A stretch of 64,000 bases of DNA from Adiantum capillus-veneris (taxonomy: Eukaryota; Streptophyta; Polypodiopsida; Polypodiales; Pteridaceae), in contig CM043963.1 of assembly GCA_014529385.2 (NCBI GenBank), positions 95,914,412 through 95,978,411 of the forward strand. The letters run 5' to 3'. Under the pieces are notes generated by a model, which made no database searches, had not been told where the DNA came from, and saw nothing but the letters and a program-made list of their open reading frames with translations. The position numbers and the translations under genes are program-made. Positions within the stretch are counted from its first letter, which is position 1. Each line of letters starts with the position of its first letter. Positions 56,540-64,000 of this stretch are shown here, in pieces.

Positions 56540-57624
56540 CAAATGAAGACGAGTATATTCTGATTATAGAACAAGCACAGGCTGGATTAGTTGGAGGTCA
56601 CTTTTCTAGTGAGACCACCATAAGAGCAATCTTAATGGCAGCCATATGGTGGCCAACACTTTTTGCAGATGCCAAAGAATATGTTCAAAGGTGTGATGCT
56701 TGTCAACGAGCAAAAATGCCAACACGTGTAGATAGCATGTTCTTAAGACCAATGATGGGGACTAGAGCTTTCACAAAATGGGTAATGATTTTGTTGGCCA
56801 ATACAGTCACCTGCTTATAGAACCCAAGCTCAATATATCATTGTAGCTACGGACTATTTGACCAAGTGGGCCGAGGCTAAAGAAACTCAACAGAATGATG
56901 CTAGAACCATTGGCGCATTCTTATATGAGATATGGATTGCCAATAGAAATTGTGAGTGATCGGGGAAATCATTTCCTCAATGAGGTAATCGAGTATTTAC
57001 TTAATGAGTTTATGGTCATCCATAACAAATCAGCTCCCTATCACTTACAAGCAAATGGACAAGCTGAGCATATGAACAAAATTCTTAGCTCGGTATTGAC
57101 TAAAGTGGTTAGTTCAGGAAGGACAGACTGGGAAATGAATCTCCATGCAGCTCTATGGGCTTATTGAGTTTCATTCAAAACAGCTTTAAATGTTACACCC
57201 TTTAACCTTGTTTATGGTCTTGATGCCATACTGCCAATGGAATTTCTATTGCCGACACTAAGGGTAGCTAAAAATCTTAAGTGGACTAGACATGAATTGT
57301 CAGAAAGACTTGAAGATTTAGAAAAGCTAGATAAGCAAAGGCTAACTGCCGTAGCTCACATCTATGCACAAAAGCGGAAACAAAACAGTCTTTTAATTCC
57401 CATCTAATAACAAAAATCTTCAAGAAAGGGGACTTAGTTATAGTCTACTCCCTTAAGCAACACATTCCCAAGTTTAAGAAAAAGGGAAACGGACCGTTTA
57501 TCATTGAAGATGTGTCTCCAAGTGGAGCAGTTAAGCTATCCACCCTAGATGGTGAACCAATGGCTAATTGGATTAGTGGATGCCGTTTAAAGAAATACAA
57601 CTTATCGCTAACCAATGATTGCTA
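56540..57624 (+). pseudogene. gypsy 4B integrase, broken
   Basis: The zinc-binding domain is intact (GGHFSSETTIRAILMAAIWW, YVQRCDACQRAK). The core follows in shifted frames: ATDYLTKWAEA, VSDRGNHFLNEV, and GQAEHMNKI carrying the catalytic Glu. After WAY a TGA at about 57165 replaces the Arg expected there (a CGA to TGA change would do this). The C-terminal part (VTPFNLVYGLDAILPMEFLL, then GPFIIEDVSPSGAVKLSTL) ends at a TAG near 57624. Shifts occur near 56815, 56930 and 57400. It is Tat/Athila-like by motif (inference). Confidence 0.85.
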
Positions 57625-57630
57625 GAAAGA

Positions 57631-58281
57631 ATGCATGCAGCCAAGCAAAGGAGGATTAAACGATAGCAGGTTATTGATGAAGCCCAAGAGGAAGCTCAGC
57701 TTCGAGTACTCAAATGGAAAGCTACTCTCAAGAATCAACAGATACTGATTCCCATCAACACTCTGGAAATAGATGACCAACAATGGGAATTGCCTAAAGA
57801 TGCAATGTCAACAGATGATAAATGGTTAGATAGAATGGACCTGCGCATCAAAGTACAACTCAACAATCATAGCACAAGTGCTTTGGTCGACACAGGAGCT
57901 AGAGTAAATGTAGTCAATTATTCCATATACAAGAAAGCAACAAGTCAAGCATTGACAGTAGGAATAGTGACAATAAAAGGATGCAACAAGAACCCAACAC
58001 CAACATTCGGAGTAGTCAACTTGAACGTGATAGTACATGGATGTTCATGTCCTCATCAATTTGTATGCTTACTAGATGAACATATGAATGAGATGATGAT
58101 TCCTGGAATTCTCTCGATACAGACATACAAGGCAGTACCAGATTGGGATACAAATCAGATCAAGGTATCACCTAAAAGCGGGAAACTCATTGTTCCAATT
58201 GCACAAAGCAAGGAGGAATGGAAAGGGAGTAATCAGCAGAGCAAACCACGAAGCAATCAATCTTCTCCATCCTCTCGATAA
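57631..58281 (+). pseudogene. Retropepsin-like ORF after integrase
   Basis: The ATG at 57631 follows the pol stop by a few bases. One TAG (57664-57666) interrupts codon 12; otherwise the frame is open to 58281. After a charged segment (VIDEAQEEAQLRVLKWKATL) the product has the aspartic-protease active site SALVDTGARVNVV (Asp codon 57889-57891). A second-half motif follows (GILSIQTYKAVPDWD), as in gypsy retropepsins (ILG…A..DW). The expected place for protease is between gag and RT, not after integrase. It may be a real downstream ORF of gypsy 4B or the start of another truncated element. The tail runs into a 109-bp tandem duplication. Confidence 0.7.
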
Positions 58282-58442
58282 TCAAATGCTACAAGTAGCA
58301 TACAAGGAGTCAGGCAAATTTGGGTACCAAAAAGGGAGTAATCAGCAGAGCAAACCACAAAGCAATCAATCTTCTCCATCTTCTCGATAATCAAATGCTA
58401 CAAGTAGCATGCAAGGAGTCAGGCAAATTTGGGTACCAAAAG
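58225..58442 (+). repeat. 109-bp tandem duplication
   Basis: gggagtaatcagcagagc starts at 58225 and again at 58334. The two copies differ at about three positions. The period is not a multiple of three, so it shifts the reading frame. Confidence 0.9.
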
Positions 58443-60010
58443 CACAGCTTACGGACAAGCCGATTCAAATCTGGGTGTCCAAAACATCACCAACTAAACC
58501 AAAGAAGGTTCCAAGGGTCAAAACACAAAGACAAGCTTCTCTGAGCAAGGAACCTAACGTGAAATGAATTTGGCAGAAAAAGGAGCACTTATCTTCTCCG
58601 CAAATGGGAAAACCAATCAAGCAATGGAGAGTTAAGTCTCAGAAGAATTCACCACACCATTCCGCACCAAGCAAACCAACCTACCAATGGCGAGAAAAGG
58701 CTCGACAATGGTCAAAAGTGCTACCACGAGCTCAGGCAATTAGCGTGTTGAAGCATTTTGATGGTACAATCAAATAGAGAGCACACAAGCTACAAGTTTT
58801 CCTCTTTGGAAGACAACATCAGAAAGCTTCGACATCAAAAACCCTTGAGGTAATTACTCAAGACCCAGCTCTGGCACATCATATTTGTTTGAACTGCATT
58901 AATCTTCAAATCATGGTAGAGCCAACCATGGCTATGCATAAGACACGATTTTTCAATCCATGCACACAGTCATCCTGGAGTACGCCATCTAGGAGGGGTG
59001 GAAGGGCACTAAGTAATTAAGGGCAATGTTTGAAGAGGGAGGAAAAAGTTCGATGTTAACGTGTGATTTTTTACAAAATTACCTAATAATTCCTTTATAT
59101 TTCATCATCAAGGAAAAATTCACTGATAATATCTTCCCGATGAATGTAAATAGTGTGTATATTATCAAAAAATCATTAAAAAATAGTCCTTTTTGGTAAA
59201 TTTTTATCATTTTTTTGATAATGTGACTTAAAAATGGAGAACTTCAACAAGAACCAATAAAGCTATGTTTTTCAATGGATTTTCTTAATTATTCAATTTT
59301 TACTTTGCTTTTTTAGTGTATTTTGTTATTTTCTTTGATTTTTTAATAAACATGTTAAAAATTAATAATAAATAGCCAAGGAGCTCAGATGGAAAAATGG
59401 AAGACACGATGGTGATCAGAAAGACAAGACAGACAAGCACAAATTTTTTTAATGGAAGCGGGAAGCCTAAATTAGGCGACGATACCTACTTTTGCAAAAT
59501 TCTTGCAAAATGAGCTACAGGAATCTGATCGGGGAAATTTTTGAGTCTAACATAATTTTATGGCCTAGTAGAACTAACGGGGGAATCTGGGGAAAAATGG
59601 TTTGGGAAGTCCGGGTATAGATATCCTAGGTAGGCTAAAACCACCTCATTTCCACTTGTTACCTTTGCAGAGAGAGCTTTTCGACCTCTTTCGTGCGTGC
59701 TTTCCGGATTCTACAATTGCCCATTTTCAGTGCCGTCTCACACGAGACATGATGGGTAAGTTCTTTACTCATCAATGATCCATTTTGTACGGTCGGTAGC
59801 TAGTCTAAACCCCTAGAAAAAACCTTAGAATCCGAGCAGTGCACGAAGACCTACGACCAAAAACTGACCATAGCGGCCTGTCAGCTTGACCAAATCGGAT
59901 GAGATTTGGACTGAAGCATGCCTTAACATAATAGAACTTTTCTATATCATTAGTTGACCATTCAGCAGGGGTCGAGGGTGTCCTCAGTAGAAAAGCTAGG
60001 TTTTTGGTAG
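58443..60010. other. No gene recognised; possible 3' end and LTR of gypsy 4B
   Basis: 58440-58990 gives fragments such as SKTLEVITQDPALAHHICLN with stops. Purine tracts occur at 58990-59010 and 59028-59050. The following A/T-rich DNA (59050-59640) could be an LTR, but no TG…CA pair was established. Confidence 0.4.
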
Positions 60011-60259
60011 ATGCCAGAATTTGGTTCTGACTCCATAGACAGCTTGTTGCCTACGAGTTTTTTATACAATGGATATGATTGGTTTCGTGAAATCAATCAA
60101 GCAAAGCCCTCGAAAAGCAGAAAACGGCTCGAAGGCTACAAAGCATCAAATTTGACATACGACGTCAAACTAACTCCAAATGAGCCAAAATTGGATGAGT
60201 TGCTTCACAACTATGTTGTGGATAAGTCCAAATTCACAAGTGACAAACCAACTCAATAG
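60011..60259 (+). pseudogene. ORF of 82 codons, possibly the head of the long ORF beyond 61184
   Basis: Starts MPEFGSDSIDSLLPTSFLYN and contains SRKRLEGYKASNLTYDVKLT and LLHNYVVDKSKFTS. There is no recognised domain. Lys/Ser composition is similar to that of the ORF at 61184 onward, from which it is separated by ~0.9 kb of A/T-rich DNA, so it could be a first exon or an unrelated ORF. Confidence 0.3.
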
Positions 60260-61040
60260 GCAGTGTAGTCATAGAAATCAGAGATTCCAAAGTCAACAAA
60301 GCACAAAGTGGTGCTGGCAAGACCAAACTTTACCAAATTCAATTTAGGAATTTTTTTAGGTGTATAGAATGTGTTTATGTCAAAATTTTAAAGTTTTGCA
60401 AGAAAAATGTGACTACTTTTGCACTATTTTTGCTTGGAAATAGTATCATCACCTCACCTATCATTTGTACACATCTATTACATGCCAAAAATCAAGTATG
60501 AGCCAAAATGATCACATATAACTTGGAAAATTGCCAAAAAAACGCAAGAAAGTCTTTGCAAGCCAACTTTTGAGTTATGGACCACTTTTTTTTATCTAAA
60601 TCACCTCATATAACATACACAGGGTCTATACAATGCTTAGAACCAAGTTGTACAAAAAAATGTTCATTTTGGTAGAAAAGTTAATAATTGTGATTATTTA
60701 CTTTTATGCCAAAATGGAAGAATTTTGCTATATTGCCATCATATATCCAAAGTACATGATGTGCTAACCCCACTAGCCAAGTTTGAAACATTTAGGAGCT
60801 CAAAATCTCAAATTTCCTTAATATCTATTGTTTTAGAGACCTATAGCCAAAATCTGGTACCATTTTCATCCTATGCATCCAAATGAGCCCATATTTCACT
60901 CAGAGTATGTATATGGTATATACTTCAAGCCTACGATGCCAAATCTACAAAAAATTGGAAAAATTACTCAGTTGTAAATAATCGCGATTTTTTTCTTTTG
61001 TTGCAATTTTTTGTTTTGACTTTACAATTTTGTTCCTTAC
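60260..61040. other. A/T-rich non-coding stretch
   Basis: T-rich with repeated words of the type gccaaaat(g/t) and caaatttg; stops in all frames. It could be an intron or leader preceding the long ORF. No splice pair was established. Confidence 0.4.
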
Positions 61041-64000
61041 ATGTTTTTATGCATCTATGCTTGTTCAAAAATTGATTTGAAGCAAATTGAACCAAAATTG
61101 TCAGCATTTCAGACTGAAGGACACGTCAAAGATAAATCTGTCAAATCTGCTAACTTTGACACTCTATTCACTGAACAGGAGCCATGCAAGCAGCAGAGAG
61201 GGCCAAGAAGAAGCTCAACCAGAAAGAAAAGTTGCAAGAGCTACCCGCATACCAACTAGACCCTGATTCATTCAAGAATGCAAAAGCGACCTATCTCTCA
61301 AAGGAACAGCTTGAGGAGCACAACACCACAGTGTTCACCAGCAGATTCAAGAGCGATGAAGGACATCAGGTAGAGCTGTAGCTTCTACCAAAAGAAGTGT
61401 ATGATGTCGCTGCAAAGCCCGAAACCAAAGAAGCCAACCAAAGGCTAGGACTCAGAGATTTTTATGAACAAAAGCTGTGCGGAGTGGACTTCCAGAAAGC
61501 TTATGAGATTTTGTCCATGATCAAAGAAGATGGAACCGCTCAGATTTCTGACCCCCAAGGTAATAAAGTTGAAGTGGTAATTACCAAGGAGATAGTGGTA
61601 GAAGCACTCAAACTGCCCACAGAAGGAATGACAATGAGGGCAAGAGACATGAAAACGACCGGAACTTTCACTAAAGAAACAGCCGCAACCACCTTTGTAG
61701 ACCTTATTCACAAATAGGTGGAGGAGCCCGCAAGGTTATACCATCAGCATTTCCATTTCCTTGCTAAGAGGCCGCCAAGGTATACCATGCCCAATCATGC
61801 GGTTGCCACCACCTTTACTCAAGTCCTCAAGTCAACAACCAAGCAGCCAATTGACCATGCACAATATGTTTTGTCCACATTGAAAGGGACAAAGAAGGAA
61901 GGAAATATCACATACCTGGGTACACCAGAAGTTTTGACCAGAATTGTATACCATGCCGTCAGCATGGCCAACAACCTACCACCTGTCCCAGATTAAAACA
62001 CTTGGACAGTGTTAGCTCAACCATCTCCTCGAGCTACAAGATCTGCCAAGAGATCCTACAAGTCTGATGAAGAATCGGCTGAGAGCTCGCCAGAACGGCA
62101 AAGGAGTGATAGCTCAGATAATGAAGAAAAAAGAGCACGATGGGAGGAAATGAAGAGAAAAGCCGTGGCAGCACACCAGGAGGAATCCATACAAAAGCAA
62201 GCCCGGTTTGAAAGAGAGAAACACTCATACCAATGTAGCCACCAAGCACAAGGAAAGGACCCAAAAAAGTGGGCACCTATTGGGCCTAAAGGGCCTAGAA
62301 CCAAGCATCGCACCAGGAAGCAGTTGGAAGATCCCACGGAATCCTTGGAAAAGACGTACCAAGAAGGAGGAGCTTTGAAGCTAAAGGAAGCCCAAGAAGC
62401 GGCGAGAAAAGTGAAAGAGGCGGCAGAACATCAAGAGCAAGCAGAGGAAGTCACTACACAAGGAGAAGAACAACATGCTCAAGGTGATGTGTCTCCCCAC
62501 ATCTCTTCTCTTGTCTCTGAACACCAAGATGCCAAGCCCACCACCATCACCGGCAGTTAGAACCACAACAACTGAGCCAACAAAAGAAGCAGAACCTGAA
62601 CAGGAAAAAATAGTTGAATCTACACAAGAACCTGAATAGGAAAAAGAAGCTGAATCTACACAAGAATCGAAACAACAAGAAACAGCGGAATCAACACAAC
62701 AAGCGGCTGTATCTACTCAAGAGCAGCAAATTGAGAAAGAGCCAGAGACAGAGAGCCAGAGACAGAAAAGGCAGCCAGTCTTGCACCAGAAGAGGACACC
62801 GTAAATTTGAGCACACAAGAGAACAAGAGGCCGAGGAAACACCCTCTACCTCAACACAACAAGATAAGGCTGAGTCACCACCCTCTACCTCAACGGAAAA
62901 AGATCAGCAGCCACAAGGGAAACAACTACAGCCAGTAGCCATGACACAGCCAGAGGTAAAACAATCTGTAGAAACATCAAGACAACTAACACAAAGCAAA
63001 GATTGGCAATCGAATGATCAAGTCATCCTGCAAGTAAATGAGTATGCTAAGCAAATGCAGGAAATGACAAAACGACTTCGCTTAGCAGCACTTGGTCGTA
63101 GTACATGGGCCAAAGAGTTAGAGATGGTGATTGAGCACTCCAAGGGGAGTTGGACGACAGACTCAATGTCATCCTTGATCTACAGAGGCAAGTGCAGGAG
63201 TTGAGAGCGGAAGTTGAACAACATCAGCTCGCAAGAGATAAGCAACAACAAGAAATGGAGGAACTAGGTGAGTTGCTCACAAAACTGTCAAATGCATGCA
63301 AAGCAAAGGATGATCAACTGATGGAAGTTACAAATGAACTTCTAACTACAACCCTATCAACTCAAAAGATCCAGGTACAGTTAGATGTAGCCAATGCTTC
63401 CCTAGAGTACTTAGAACAAAGAATCAATGATCAGGCGATATTCATGCGACAAATACGAGAAAATCCAATCGTCGCCTCGATCAAGGGAACAGACGAGGTC
63501 TACAAGGTGTTAGAAAAGAAAAATAAAGACCTTGAGTTGGAGCTGAAAGTAGAGCAGTCTGAGCGCAGAGACCAGGCCTTGATGCGGGTCCAAAGAGAAC
63601 ACGAGCTGGTGAATGAAATAGCTGAACTCAAAAGAGTCAACCAGCTATTGAGAGAGGGAAGGCTGGAAATGCAAGAAGAGGCAGGCACTTCAGAGCAACC
63701 TCAAATAGAAATCCCCTTAGTCTCATTTGCTGACATGGAGACACAGCCAGCAATAGAGCTATGTGGCGAGGAGGAGTTTCAAGTACCAATTATCGAAGCA
63801 AACACAGTGCCCATGGTCCAGCTCTCAAAGGCTGAAGAAGATGCATTGAAAGAAAAAATTACACAAGAGGTAGCTGAGCAGTGGAAGGCAACAATGGATT
63901 GGGAGCTGAGAGTACTTCATTCCGTCAATGTCACACAACTCACTCCCAATCAAATAAATGCACCATGGCACCAACAATCCCTGCCCAATCCTCTGATTAA
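61041..64000 (+). pseudogene. Very long broken ORF with C-terminal coiled coil, runs off the window
   Basis: From 61184 one frame runs through three stops (TAG 61379, TAG 61715, TAA 61994) to 62560 and is coherent across them: YQLDPDSFKNAKATYLSKEQ, IVVEALKLPTEGMTMRARDM, ARLYHQHFHFLAKRPPRYTM, SSPERQRSDSSDNEEKRARW. Further shifts (about 62530, 62750, 63145) lead through a Ser-Thr-Gln-Glu repeat section (ESTQE words, 62600-62720). Then 284 codons are open from 63147 to the window edge, with strong heptad character (QRQVQELRAEVEQHQLARDK, LELELKVEQSERRDQALM). In all it exceeds 930 codons. I do not recognise it. Additional ORFs of giant Tat/Ogre-like elements are one possibility. Confidence 0.55.

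Noticed and set aside
1-64000. CRISPR arrays, tRNA or rRNA genes, bacterial operons
   Set aside because: No regularly spaced short repeats with unique spacers, no cloverleaf or rRNA sequence recognised; every coding trace is of plant transposon or host-exon type.

Overview
This is nuclear DNA from a land plant with a large, repeat-rich genome. The evidence is several lineages of LTR retrotransposon (Ty1/copia and Ty3/gypsy, including chromodomain chromoviruses), plant-type LINEs with the C-terminal zinc-binding tail, a BED-finger hAT transposase, plant initiator-Met tRNA primer sites, long GA/CT, TCTA and poly-C tracts, and one exon of a conserved plant plastid-type protein family (DUF2358). 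A large-genome fern, gymnosperm or similar is compatible, but the species cannot be fixed from the sequence. I see no bacterial genes, CRISPR array, rRNA or tRNA gene.

Layout. 1-4384: 5' portion of a decayed minus-strand gypsy element. 4385-5264: minus-strand LINE tail. 5313-9204: a head-to-tail array, LTR-internal-LTR-internal-LTR(truncated), of a small non-coding LTR retrotransposon. 9316-9537: a foldback repeat. 9538-11157: probable intronic or unique DNA, followed by the DUF2358 exon (11158-11656), the only convincing host gene. 11657-19192: mostly non-coding, with a nested palindrome (about 15900-16240), microsatellites and two diverged inverted copies of one repeat (13811-14640 and 18300-19192). 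19185-21915: a 5'-truncated LINE. 22780-28250: a degenerate plus-strand chromovirus. 28880-29760: a broken hAT transposase. 29887-33210 plus 38759-39200: a minus-strand chromovirus with a pro/RT deletion, split at gag codon 2 by a copia element (33211-38758). 39270-42676: the 3' half of a plus-strand chromovirus with its LTR. 43000-43900: a LINE fragment. 44035-45110: a broken unrecognised gene. 48690-58281: a chimeric plus-strand gypsy element carrying a 627-bp hAT-like MITE (49383-50009), a perfect 123-bp tandem duplication, a second copia of the same family (51035-56539) and a retropepsin-like ORF after integrase. 60011-64000: a very long broken ORF ending in coiled coil, running off the window.

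The window is therefore a nest of transposons inside transposons. The best-resolved parts are the two copia copies. Each has 192-bp LTRs that differ internally at about 6 positions, and each has its own 5-bp target-site duplication (GAGCC and CAAAT), so they inserted independently. Both nevertheless carry the same two in-frame TAG codons in pol, which suggests that an already interrupted element was mobilised. Many private mutations are of the C-to-T/G-to-A type (CGA to TGA, GAC to AAC), as expected for methylated, silenced repeats.
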